In this document: piece by piece, positions 1-6,993 of the stretch | How positions within the stretch are numbered: position 1 is the stretch's first letter | How the letters are laid out: each line of letters starts with the position of its first letter | Assembly (NCBI GenBank): GCA_945613045.1 | Contig: CALZAG010000046.1 | Span: 1-10,187, forward strand | DNA from: an uncultured Clostridia bacterium | Lineage (GTDB): Bacteria > Bacillota > Clostridia > Oscillospirales > Oscillospiraceae | Reading direction: 5' to 3' | Length of the DNA stretch: 10,187 nucleotides | Position numbers and translations under genes: made by a program | The notes under the pieces: model-generated | What the model was told of the DNA's origin: nothing | The model's input: only the letters and a program-made list of their open reading frames with translations | Database searches by the model: none

Positions 1-584
1 ATGAGATAGCCCGCCACCGTCACACTGTCGCGGCTGAAGATATACTCGATATCCTCGGCGCTCAATTCGCTCCAGCGGGAGTGGTACCGCAGCAGCGGTA
101 CAAGGTAGCTGATAAGCTCCTCGTCCCCGGTCATGGACGCCTTTATCGCCTCTATCTTGGTCTTTGAAAGGGGCATACCGTCGAGCGTCATGCGGTTATA
201 AGCCTCGCTCTGCGGCTCATCGTACTTCATGGACTGGACGTTGTACACAACGACCCTGGGCGACTCCCGCTCGAACACCTCCTCAAGCAGATAGTACGAC
301 TGCCATATGAGCTGCTGGGCAGAGCCGCGGATATAGCTCGTTATCCCCTGCTCCTCCCACATCTTAACGGGCGAAAAGTTCTCGTATACCTCGCAGTCGC
401 CGATAAACACGACGTCGTGCGGATTTTCCTCGTTGTAGTACTCCGCCGTCATCGCGCCCTCGAGCACCCCGGACATATATTTCGGCTCGAGCAGCCTGCC
501 GAGGAGCCACACCGCCGCGATAAACACGGCTATGCAGACAAGGGTGCAGACGATATGCAGTTTTTTGCGGGATTTTGTTATCAT
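1..584 (-). CDS. DltD-like SGNH-family protein, C-terminus cut by window edge
   Basis: Open frame from ATG at 584 running off the left edge; 194 residues are visible. Basic N-terminus, then a hydrophobic segment (about residues 10-30) that should be a signal anchor placing the rest outside the membrane. After it comes a block-I-like SGNH motif, FIGDCEVYENFSP (residues 60-72), followed by a Gly in a block-II position (RGS, 86-88) and an Asn in YNVQSM (114-119). The residue normally the nucleophilic Ser of GDS is Cys64. The catalytic Asp/His block would be beyond the edge. It is the last visible gene of the operon, 8 nt after the MBOAT stop, with a weak GAGG before the ATG. By analogy with DltD or AlgX/AlgJ partners of MBOAT proteins, it probably acts with the MBOAT in the final acyl transfer outside the cell. 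The acceptor is unknown. Family membership is fairly sure; the catalytic role is inferred. Confidence 0.8.
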   Translation of the reverse strand, partial: MITKSRKKLHIVCTLVCIAVFIAAVWLLGRLLEPKYMSGVLEGAMTAEYYNEENPHDVVFIGDCEVYENFSPVKMWEEQGITSYIRGSAQQLIWQSYYLLEEVFERESPRVVVYNVQSMKYDEPQSEAYNRMTLDGMPLSKTKIEAIKASMTGDEELISYLVPLLRYHSRWSELSAEDIEYIFSRDSVTVAGYL

Positions 585-592
585 CGCGGTCC

Positions 593-2176
593 TCAGAACT
601 GATTATAGATAAACTGTGTGGAGTCGTAGCCGACGCCGTAAGCGCCGAACACGAGAATTATTATCGCAAGAGCGCCGAACAGCGCATACGGGAGCGCGGG
701 TCTTCTCCATATAAGCTCGCGCACGCTGCCGCATTTTTCCTGAACGCAGCTCACGGCGAACATCAGCGCAATGCCGGCGCCGGCGACTATGTAATCCCCC
801 GCGCCGAGGCCGAGGTTAAGGAGCGTTCCGGAAAAGGCCTCGCCCCAGTTATTGGTCGTGAACACAGACGCAAAGGCCTTGAAGGACACCGCAACGTCGC
901 GGTAGCAGTCAAGTACGCGCAGGGAGCACATGAGAAGGAAGGTGCGCAGCGTTTCAAACACCCTGTAGCCGAAGCCGCTGACGAGCCTTTCATGCCTTGC
1001 GCGGAAGCTTTGCGACCAGGGCTTTATCTCCTCGGCAAGCAGGATGAAGAATGCGTTCAGCAGTCCCCACACGACGAAGTTCCACGCAGCGCCGTGCCAC
1101 AGGCCGGTGAGGAACCATGTGACAATAGTGGAGATGTACACCGAGAGCTTTCGGCCGAAATTATCGGAGACGCTCTTTCGGGCGGACTTGCTGAGCTTCA
1201 AAAGCCACGGGGCGACGGACAGCGGATAGAAGATATAATCCTTGAACCACGTGCCCATGGAGATATGCCAGCGCCGCCAGTACTCGGCGATATTGCGGGA
1301 GAAGTACGGGCGCAGGAAGTTTTCCTTCACCCTTATGCCCAGCACCTGAGCGACGCCGATGGTTATATCGATGCCGCCGGTGAAGTCGGCGTAGAGCTCG
1401 GCCGCGTACAGCACGGCGCCGATGAACACATAAGCGCCCCTATACGCCGCCGGGTCGCCGCACAGCGCGGTGACGGCGACGAGCAGCCTGTCGGCGATGA
1501 CGAGCTTTTTGAAATAGCCCCAGAGCATACGCTGCAGGCCGAAGGATATCTCCTTAAAGTCCGCCTCATGCTCGGCAAACAGAGTCTCCTTCAGGTCGCC
1601 GAAGCGGGAGATAGGCCCCTGGATGAGCAGCGGAAAAAACGATGTGAACAGCGCAACGCGCAGTATGTTTTTCTCCGGCTCTACCTTCTCCCAGTACACG
1701 TCGATGACGTAGCTGACGGTCTGGAAGGTGTAAAACGATATGCCAAGCGGCAGCACCCAGTCCACGGCGTTGATACCCGCGGAGAAGATGGAGTTTACGT
1801 TGAAGATTATGAAATTTGTATACTTCAGCGCGGCGAGAATTCCGATATCGGCAAGCAGCGCCAGCACGAAGATGCGCTTTCTCGCTCTTTCCCTGCCCTT
1901 TTTATAGGCTCTGCGCTCCTCGCGGGTCAGCGCCTTTCCCTCGGGCGAGGCAAGATACTCCCTCTGGGCGCGAAGTGAGGCTCCCATAAGGTTCGTCGCG
2001 GCCCACGACACGACGACGGTGGCCGCCATGAAGCACAGCCCCTGCCAGCCCGCGCAGGCGTAAAACAGGATGTTCGCCGCCAGGAGCAGCAGCCACTGAA
2101 AGCGCTTGGGGATGAGGTAATAAAGCGCGAAAAGTATTATCAGAAAGGCTATGAAGCCATAGGATGTGAACAGCAC
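593..2176 (-). CDS. MBOAT family membrane-bound O-acyltransferase (DltB/AlgI-like)
   Basis: A 527-residue polytopic membrane protein of the MBOAT family, of normal AlgI/DltB length or slightly longer. Landmarks: opening MLFTSYGF; a basic cytosolic loop at about 69-102; EYWRRWHISMGTW with His304 (298-310); TGLWHGAAWNF with the invariant His361 (357-367); and the typical C-terminal end QFIYNQF. The family moves acyl groups from a cytosolic carrier to an acceptor across or at the membrane; here the donor is presumably the aminoacyl carrier protein encoded just upstream. The start is GTG at 2176, only 3 nt after the carrier-protein stop, with no strong Shine-Dalgarno, so translation is probably coupled. 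The next gene (SGNH) follows after 8 nt, the usual MBOAT partner arrangement. Family is certain; substrate is not shown by the sequence. Confidence 0.93.
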   Translation of the reverse strand: MLFTSYGFIAFLIILFALYYLIPKRFQWLLLLAANILFYACAGWQGLCFMAATVVVSWAATNLMGASLRAQREYLASPEGKALTREERRAYKKGRERARKRIFVLALLADIGILAALKYTNFIIFNVNSIFSAGINAVDWVLPLGISFYTFQTVSYVIDVYWEKVEPEKNILRVALFTSFFPLLIQGPISRFGDLKETLFAEHEADFKEISFGLQRMLWGYFKKLVIADRLLVAVTALCGDPAAYRGAYVFIGAVLYAAELYADFTGGIDITIGVAQVLGIRVKENFLRPYFSRNIAEYWRRWHISMGTWFKDYIFYPLSVAPWLLKLSKSARKSVSDNFGRKLSVYISTIVTWFLTGLWHGAAWNFVVWGLLNAFFILLAEEIKPWSQSFRARHERLVSGFGYRVFETLRTFLLMCSLRVLDCYRDVAVSFKAFASVFTTNNWGEAFSGTLLNLGLGAGDYIVAGAGIALMFAVSCVQEKCGSVRELIWRRPALPYALFGALAIIILVFGAYGVGYDSTQFIYNQF

Positions 2177-2179
2177 GGC

Positions 2180-2407
2180 TTACTCGTCAAGCAGGCGGTT
2201 GACCATGTTCAGCATGGCTTCGGCTGAGTTGAAGTTCTCCGGAACGATGTCCCGCGCTGGGATGGTGATATCAAACACGTCGGAAAGCTCCGCGATTATG
2301 CTGACGATATCAAGGCTTGCGAGGATGCCGTCGTCAACAAGGCTCGTGCAGTGCTCAAAGTCCGCGTCAAGGCCGAGGCCGTTTAAGATCTCAAGTATTT
2401 CGTCCAT
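2180..2407 (-). CDS. Acyl/aminoacyl carrier protein (DltC-like)
   Basis: A small acidic carrier protein of 75 residues (77 if started at the ATG at 2413). The helical PP-binding fold is recognisable, with the phosphopantetheine attachment Ser in GILASLDIVSI (Ser31, or Ser33 from the upstream start). The residue before that Ser is Ala, where most carrier proteins have Asp, but an Asp follows two residues later. It would carry the amino acid activated by the ligase as a thioester on 4'-phosphopantetheine in the cytosol and deliver it to the MBOAT. The start at 2407 is preferred because GGAGAG lies 6 nt upstream of it, while it directly abuts the ATG at 2413. The gene sits between ligase (overlapping by up to 4 nt) and MBOAT (3-nt gap), exactly as dltC does in many dlt operons, though order differs from dltABCD. 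It could be called dltC-like only by context. Confidence 0.9.
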   Translation of the reverse strand: MDEILEILNGLGLDADFEHCTSLVDDGILASLDIVSIIAELSDVFDITIPARDIVPENFNSAEAMLNMVNRLLDE

Positions 2408-2409
2408 GC

Positions 2410-3912
2410 TCATCTCTCCATATTCATAAGTGAGTTTCTGTCTATCTTGCCGTTGGGCAGCAGGGGCAGGGTGTCCATGCGGTACAGCCCGGAGGGCACC
2501 ATATACCGGGGCAGCTCGGCGCGCAGACGGCGCTGCACGCTTTTTTCATCGGCTGTTCCCATATAGTACAGGTACAGCTTGCTTTTTTCCTTTATAAACA
2601 GGCAGCAGGCGCTCTCGACGCCCTCGCACAGGCAGGCGCAGGACTCGATCTCGCCGAGCTCGATGCGGTGGCCCATGTTCTTTATCTGACTGTCCTTGCG
2701 CGATATGAACACAAGCTCCCCGCGCTCGTTGAGCCTGCCAAGATCGCCGGTGCGGTAGATCGTTTCGGGGTAGTGGCTGTTGAGCGGGTTTTGCGTGAAC
2801 ACCGCGGCGGTGCGCTCGGGGTCGTCAAAATAGCCGAGGCTCACGGCGGTGCCGCGTATGCATATCTCGCCCGTCTCGCCGGCGGGAGCCTCCGTATCGT
2901 CTTCACGAAGCAGCAGGAAATCGGTGTTGTCAAAGGGTCTGCCGACGGGGATGGGCTCACCCTCGGCAAAGTCGCGGTCGACGACGAAGTAAAAGGACAT
3001 ACCGGTCGCCTCCGTCGGGCCGTAGAGGTTTATAAACCGCGCCCCGGGGCAGGCGCGCTGCCACAGGTGAAGCTGCTTTACGGGGAACACCTCGCTGCCG
3101 AAGCATACGGTGCGCAGGTATTCCGGTCTGCCCTCCTCGAAGGCCCCGAGGCCGGACACGAGCGTCAGCGCCGAGGCTACCCAGCAGACGGTGTTTATCT
3201 CATGCCGGTTCAGAAAGTCGAGCACCCTCAGCGGGGACATGAAAAGGCTCTGCTGCATGAGAAACGCCGTCGAGCCGCATTTTATGACCGACAGCACCTC
3301 CTTCATGCACGCGTCCACATACAGCGGCACCTGCATGGCAAAGCGGCTGTCCTCCGCCGCTCCGATTACCGGGCACAGCGCGTTGGCGTAGTCTATCACC
3401 GAACGGTGGCAGGCGGTAACGCCCTTGGGCACACCCGTGCTGCCGGAGGTAAATACGATATACGCGGGGTCTGTGTCTATGCATTTTGCGCGGATACCGG
3501 CGAGGGCTTCCTCGTTTACCTCCGCCGCGAACAGCTCTGCGCAGGGGATGAGCTTATCCCCCCAGCCGAGCTCGGAGGCAAGACCGGCGGAGGCCTCGTC
3601 GCAGATTATGGCCTGCGGCTCGAGGCGCTGCAGTATCATGCGCAGACGGTGCCGCGGCATGGAGCGCTCAAGCGGCACATAGCAGCAGCCGGCGTACATC
3701 ACCGCGAAGAACGCGGCTATGGTGCGCGGGGCCTTGTCCATGAACACCGCGACCGGCTGCCTGTATATCCCGCGACCGGCAAGCAGGCTGCCGCCGGCCT
3801 TTGAAAGGGCGAGGAGCTTCTCAAAGCTCAGGCTCTCCGTCTCGTCGGCAAAGGCGGTCTTTCCTCCGAATTTCGGCGCGGTGTTTTCAAGAAATTCAAG
3901 AATATTCTTCAT
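2410..3912 (-). CDS. AMP-dependent amino-acid ligase (DltA-like adenylation enzyme)
   Basis: A 500-residue ANL-superfamily adenylation enzyme, the length of DltA. Core motifs in order: FTSGSTGVPKG (154-164, ATP P-loop), YVDACMKEV (198-206), NLYGPTEATG (295-304), YRTGDLGRL (386-394), QIKNMGHRIELGEIE (409-423), and LPNGKIDR (485-492) with the catalytic Lys489. Asp200 matches the Asp that binds the substrate amino group in NRPS A domains and DltA, so the substrate is probably an amino acid. It would form aminoacyl-AMP and load the adjacent carrier protein. By eye the pocket reads D200, A201, K204, W244, V269, F271, L296, G304, M305. Phe271 occupies the place of the Cys that contacts D-Ala in Bacillus DltA, so D-alanine is not assured. 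The start at 3912 is 2 nt after the upstream stop; the stop overlaps the carrier gene. Confidence 0.92.
   Translation of the reverse strand: MKNILEFLENTAPKFGGKTAFADETESLSFEKLLALSKAGGSLLAGRGIYRQPVAVFMDKAPRTIAAFFAVMYAGCCYVPLERSMPRHRLRMILQRLEPQAIICDEASAGLASELGWGDKLIPCAELFAAEVNEEALAGIRAKCIDTDPAYIVFTSGSTGVPKGVTACHRSVIDYANALCPVIGAAEDSRFAMQVPLYVDACMKEVLSVIKCGSTAFLMQQSLFMSPLRVLDFLNRHEINTVCWVASALTLVSGLGAFEEGRPEYLRTVCFGSEVFPVKQLHLWQRACPGARFINLYGPTEATGMSFYFVVDRDFAEGEPIPVGRPFDNTDFLLLREDDTEAPAGETGEICIRGTAVSLGYFDDPERTAAVFTQNPLNSHYPETIYRTGDLGRLNERGELVFISRKDSQIKNMGHRIELGEIESCACLCEGVESACCLFIKEKSKLYLYYMGTADEKSVQRRLRAELPRYMVPSGLYRMDTLPLLPNGKIDRNSLMNMER
2414..2419 (-). promoter_or_regulatory. Shine-Dalgarno that decides the carrier-protein start
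   Basis: GGAGAG on the minus strand inside the last codons of the ligase gene. It is 6 nt from the ATG at 2407 but 0 nt from the ATG at 2413, so the downstream ATG is the likely start. Confidence 0.6.
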
Positions 3913-3914
3913 TT

Positions 3915-6032
3915 TCAGTTTTCCATTGCGTAGGGTATAGTCTCTACCGGAGGATAGAGTGTGGTATCAAAGCGCCAATACTGCACGCTGTACTGAACAA
4001 GCTCCTCGCTCGTTTTCATGAAGCAGCGCAGATGCTGGGGGCCGACGTTGCAGGTGTCGAAGTGATACCAGCCGCTGCCGAGGTCAACAAGGCACCAGAA
4101 ATGCTGCGTCTTGCCGTTTAAGCGCTCAACGCTGAGCACCTGGCAGTCTATCTTCTGGAGCAGGGCATAGCTTGCCGAGTAGAAGGTGAAGCAGTCGCCG
4201 ACACCCTCGGTCAGGCCGCGGTAGGCCTCGGATTTCCAGTCGGTCTTGTCGGAGGTGCCCCAGTAGGTGATGTTCGAGTAGCAGTAGTCGAATATCGCGT
4301 ATGCCTGCTGCTCGAGAGTCATGCCGTCGGTGAGTATCTCCTTGAGCACTCTGTCGACCTCTTTGTCAAGCTGCTCGTCGCTGATCTTTTTCTCGATAAA
4401 GGTGAACTTGACGGTGACGCTGCTCTCGTTGCCCTCGTGGTCTTTGGCGGTGTAGGTCACCTCGTATTCTCCGGCGGTCTTGGCGTCGACCTTGGATTTA
4501 TCGACGGTGAGCTCCACGTCGGGGTCTGCGTTATCCTCGGCGAAGACCTCCTTGAAATACGCGACGGCCTCGCCCACATAGCAGTAGCGGTCGCGGGCGG
4601 CATAGATGACCGGAGCGGTCTCGTCGGGGGATATGACCGCCTTGGCCTTGACAGTTGTCTCGTTTCCGGAGCGGTCGGTGAGTATTATCTCGACCTCCTG
4701 CTCTCCCTCGACGCTCCAGTCCGGCTCATTTACAAATCTCGCCTTGACGCTGCTCACGTCGACGATATTTGTTACAAACTTGATAGGCTGGCAGTAGTAG
4801 CCGGTGCTGCAGGGGCAGTCGATGCCCTCGGCCGTGGGGGCGGTGGTGTCCTTCACGGTGACGCCGACGACTATCCTGCTGTCGCCTTTTGTTAAGGTCA
4901 CGGCGTGCGCGCCGAGACTGTTGAGCATGAAGGGCTCCGTCTCCATTTTATAGCCGGAATAATCCGCGCCGAGCTGCGACAGTACTTCGCTCTCGCTGAG
5001 CTGCTCGTTTGACGCTTCAAACTCCGCCAGCGCATCGCACACAAGGATCTTGCCCTTGCCCTCGGCCGTGTTTCCGGCCTCGTCGGTCGCTTTCACGGTG
5101 CATTCGACCGTCCCCACCTTTGACAGCTTGGGGGCCGAAACAAACTCATAGCTCACCGCGGTGGCGTCCTCGCAGCCGATAACAAGCTCTGATGCCTCGG
5201 GCTCCGCGTCCGGCAGCACCGCCAGGGGCACAAGGTCGGGAACGGGTGCGGTCGTGTCAACTATCCTCAGGGTCGAGCTGTAGGTCTTGCCGTCAAATTC
5301 TATCTCAACGGTGCTGTCGCCAAGCCTGTTCCAGTCGATATCGTTCAGGTCGGTGACGAACTTCGCGTTTTCCCTCTCGACGACCATGAAATCCTCGAGC
5401 ACGGGTCTGGGCTGACCCATCTCATACTCAAGCACGTCCACAGCGCCGAGCACCGTCACCTGAGCTTTTACGGTGCGCTCGTTGCCGTGCTCGTCCCTGA
5501 GCTCTATGCTGCAGTCGTAAACGCCCGCCTGACCGTAATCAGGCTCGCTTAGCCATTTTACGGTGTATTCCGAGGCGTCGCTCAGATCCTTGAGGGCGTT
5601 CTCGGGCGCCATTGAGCTTTCGTCAATGGTTATAGCCGCGTCGGCGCTCTCACCCTCGGGGGCTTTGGTATCCCTCACGACGAGCAGCACGGGTCGCACC
5701 TTGTCCCCGCTCTTTATCTTCAGGACATAGCTGCCCTCCTCGGAAAGGCTCACGTCAGGCTCGCTGACGTAGCTTGCCTCGCCCTCGCCCTTCAAAAACC
5801 CGGATGCCGCCGGCGCGCCCTCGCCCAGCTCCGCTTTCAGGTACATATGCATTCCTGAGTATACAACGAACACAACCACCGCCGCGATAACGATAAGCGC
5901 CAGCACTATCGCAAGGGCTATGATAAGTCCCTTTCTGCTTTTTTTAGGCTTGTCGGGCTTTCTGGGCCTGCCCGCTCTTTTTCTCTTCTTAGGTTCTTCT
6001 GTGTTTTCTTCGATAATAACGGTCTCTTCCAT
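3915..6032 (-). CDS. Membrane-anchored Ig-like repeat protein with C-terminal transglutaminase-like domain
   Basis: A 705-residue protein starting at ATG 6032, chosen over an ATG at 6116 because a GGAGGT site lies 8 nt upstream and the extra 28 codons cover the promoter. Order: a cytosolic highly basic tail (15-34), one transmembrane segment (about 35-58), then extracellular Ig/HYR-like (DUF5011-like) repeats. These are marked by D(T/E)xAP turns at 121-125, 259-263, 395-399 and 470-474, each followed by a D-x-x-GN(E/T) strand near 179-185, 317-323, 453-459 and 531-537. The C-terminal transglutaminase core has Cys613 in VGDCFTF, His644 in TQHFWCLVDL and Asp659 in WYHFDTC, a complete Cys-His-Asp triad. 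It is the first gene of the Dlt-like operon. Bacterial members of this superfamily are proteases, amidases or cross-linkers; its partner here is unknown. A surface acceptor, cross-linker or amide-forming enzyme are all possible. Confidence 0.88.
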   Translation of the reverse strand: MEETVIIEENTEEPKKRKRAGRPRKPDKPKKSRKGLIIALAIVLALIVIAAVVVFVVYSGMHMYLKAELGEGAPAASGFLKGEGEASYVSEPDVSLSEEGSYVLKIKSGDKVRPVLLVVRDTKAPEGESADAAITIDESSMAPENALKDLSDASEYTVKWLSEPDYGQAGVYDCSIELRDEHGNERTVKAQVTVLGAVDVLEYEMGQPRPVLEDFMVVERENAKFVTDLNDIDWNRLGDSTVEIEFDGKTYSSTLRIVDTTAPVPDLVPLAVLPDAEPEASELVIGCEDATAVSYEFVSAPKLSKVGTVECTVKATDEAGNTAEGKGKILVCDALAEFEASNEQLSESEVLSQLGADYSGYKMETEPFMLNSLGAHAVTLTKGDSRIVVGVTVKDTTAPTAEGIDCPCSTGYYCQPIKFVTNIVDVSSVKARFVNEPDWSVEGEQEVEIILTDRSGNETTVKAKAVISPDETAPVIYAARDRYCYVGEAVAYFKEVFAEDNADPDVELTVDKSKVDAKTAGEYEVTYTAKDHEGNESSVTVKFTFIEKKISDEQLDKEVDRVLKEILTDGMTLEQQAYAIFDYCYSNITYWGTSDKTDWKSEAYRGLTEGVGDCFTFYSASYALLQKIDCQVLSVERLNGKTQHFWCLVDLGSGWYHFDTCNVGPQHLRCFMKTSEELVQYSVQYWRFDTTLYPPVETIPYAMEN

Positions 6033-6040
6033 CCGGATAT

Positions 6041-6046
6041 ACCTCC
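6041..6046 (-). promoter_or_regulatory. Shine-Dalgarno of the transglutaminase-like gene
   Basis: GGAGGT on the minus strand, 8 nt before the ATG at 6032. It fixes the start of the first operon gene and argues against the in-frame ATG at 6116. Confidence 0.75.
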
Positions 6047-6059
6047 GATATTTGGCTTT

Positions 6060-6076
6060 TCCCGACGAAATCGGGA
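6060..6076 (-). other. Small hairpin in the operon leader
   Basis: A 6-bp perfect stem TCCCGA/TCGGGA with a 5-nt loop between the predicted transcription start (about 6096) and the Shine-Dalgarno site. It is not followed by a long U run, so it is not an obvious terminator. It may affect leader stability or be incidental. Confidence 0.35.
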
Positions 6077-6102
6077 TTTTGACCCTAATTCGACAAATAT
6101 AC

Positions 6103-6131
6103 ATGATAACATACATTTACCCTTCTCTCAA
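6103..6131 (-). promoter_or_regulatory. Sigma-A-type promoter of the Dlt-like operon
   Basis: On the minus strand, -35 TTGAGA (6126-6131), 17-nt spacer, -10 TATCAT (6103-6108) preceded by TGT, i.e. an extended -10. The leader would be about 65 nt to the ATG at 6032. It points leftward at the five-gene operon and lies back to back with the rightward promoter at 6190-6218. Confidence 0.65.
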
Positions 6132-6136
6132 CAGTT

Positions 6137-6160
6137 TTTTGTTAACAAGCTTTGGTTGAA
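6137..6160. repeat. 24-nt direct repeat, copy 1 (candidate operator)
   Basis: Reads TTTTGTTAACA, four variable bases, TTGGTTGAA. It matches copy 2 at 6171-6194 in 21 of 24 positions, with 34 nt start to start (about 3.2 helical turns). It contains the dyad TTGTTAACAA (6139-6148). It lies immediately upstream of the -35 of the leftward promoter, a position suited to activator binding there. Confidence 0.6.
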
Positions 6161-6170
6161 TCTCCTGTAT

Positions 6171-6194
6171 TTTTGTTAACACACCTTGGTTGAA
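6171..6194. repeat. 24-nt direct repeat, copy 2 (candidate operator)
   Basis: Second copy of the TTTTGTTAACA...TTGGTTGAA unit, with the shorter dyad TGTTAACA (6174-6181). Its 3' end overlaps the -35 hexamer of the rightward promoter, so a bound regulator could block or modulate that promoter. Regulator identity is not evident; none is encoded in the window. Confidence 0.6.
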
Positions 6195-6218
6195 ATACCG
6201 CGCCTGACGTGGTATATT
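6190..6218 (+). promoter_or_regulatory. Sigma-A-type promoter of the racemase-lipoprotein-TraX genes
   Basis: -35 TTGAAA (6190-6195), 17-nt spacer, -10 TATATT (6213-6218) preceded by TGG (extended -10). Each hexamer matches 5 of 6 consensus bases. Transcription would start near 6225, about 37 nt before the racemase ATG. Confidence 0.7.
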
Positions 6219-6231
6219 TGATACATTATCT

Positions 6232-6243
6232 GCGCCGCGGCGC
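6232..6243. other. 12-bp perfect GC palindrome in the racemase leader
   Basis: GCGCCGCGGCGC, self-complementary, just downstream of the predicted transcription start and about 9 nt before the GGAG ribosome site. It could be a protein-binding dyad or simply GC-rich leader; nothing in the sequence decides. Confidence 0.3.
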
Positions 6244-6261
6244 GGCAAAACGGAGTTTAAA

Positions 6262-6969
6262 ATGATCCATGAACGAAAAATACTTGGGATAATCGGCGGG
6301 ATGGGGCCGATGGCGACCGCCGATCTGTTTATCAAGATCATAGAGATGACGGACGCCGACTGCGACGGCGGGCATCTGCATATTCTCATAGATAATAACA
6401 CGGATATACCCGACAGGACACAGTCAATTCTTTCCGGCAGCGACGCGCCTTTAAGGTTCATGGCCGAGTCCGCCGAAAGACTGATGGCTCAGGGCGCGGA
6501 TATCCTCGTTATCCCCTGCCACACCGCGCATTATTATTACGACGCTCTGCAGAGGCTCTGCCGCGTTCCCATTCTCAATATGCTCGGCGTACTCGCTCAG
6601 GCGGCGCGCAGCGCGGGCTACAGGCAGCTTGGACTTCTTGCGACCGACGGCGTCGTGCAAAGCGGTATTTACGACAGTGCCTTCCACGGCACCGGCATAG
6701 AGCTTATATACCCCGACCCCGAGGGGCAGGAAGCGCTCATGCGCCTCATTTACCGGCAGGTCAAGGCCGGAAAACCCGCCGATGTCTCCGCCCTTGAGCC
6801 CTGCCTTGACGGCATGGCCTCACGGGGGGCTGAGGCCTTCATCCTCGGCTGCACTGAGCTGCCGCTGGTGTTCTCCGACCGCCCCAGCCGGCGTTTTATC
6901 GACCCAACCTTGCTTCTTGCGAAAGCCGCGATAAAGGCTGTCGGCGGCAGCATAAAACCCGAACTTTGA
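6262..6969 (+). CDS. Aspartate/glutamate racemase family protein
   Basis: A 235-residue cytosolic enzyme of the Asp/Glu racemase superfamily, full length. The N-terminal GIIGGMGPMATADLF (9-23) is the typical aspartate racemase start. The two catalytic cysteines are Cys86 in VIPCHTAHYYYD and Cys197 in LGCTELPLVF. These would act as the acid/base pair in cofactor-independent racemization at C-alpha. Position 87 is His, where many members have Asn (PCNTAH). The ATG at 6262 has GGAG 6 nt upstream. It is divergent from the Dlt-like operon and shares its control region, so it could provide a D-amino acid for the ligase; this is inference. Alternatively it makes D-Asp or D-Glu for peptidoglycan. It is not clearly MurI by its motifs. 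Confidence 0.9.
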   Translation: MIHERKILGIIGGMGPMATADLFIKIIEMTDADCDGGHLHILIDNNTDIPDRTQSILSGSDAPLRFMAESAERLMAQGADILVIPCHTAHYYYDALQRLCRVPILNMLGVLAQAARSAGYRQLGLLATDGVVQSGIYDSAFHGTGIELIYPDPEGQEALMRLIYRQVKAGKPADVSALEPCLDGMASRGAEAFILGCTELPLVFSDRPSRRFIDPTLLLAKAAIKAVGGSIKPEL

Positions 6970-6993
6970 TACCAAAGCACAGGAGATATTCAC

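Noticed and set aside
575..1978. Long plus-strand open frame of 467 codons
   Set aside because: It lies antisense to the MBOAT gene, has no recognisable domain and is low-complexity charged sequence; the minus-strand protein has clear family motifs.
2668..3804. Plus-strand open frame of 378 codons
   Set aside because: Antisense shadow of the AMP ligase, which carries every adenylation motif; high GC makes long antisense frames common.
6033..6116. N-terminal extension of the transglutaminase-like protein to an ATG at 6116
   Set aside because: It would cover the -10 region and has no ribosome site, while the ATG at 6032 has GGAGGT 8 nt upstream and begins a normal type II anchor.
6117..6461. 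Minus-strand 114-codon frame over the intergenic region and racemase start
   Set aside because: Antisense to the racemase with no motif or ribosome site; the intergenic part is promoter and repeats.
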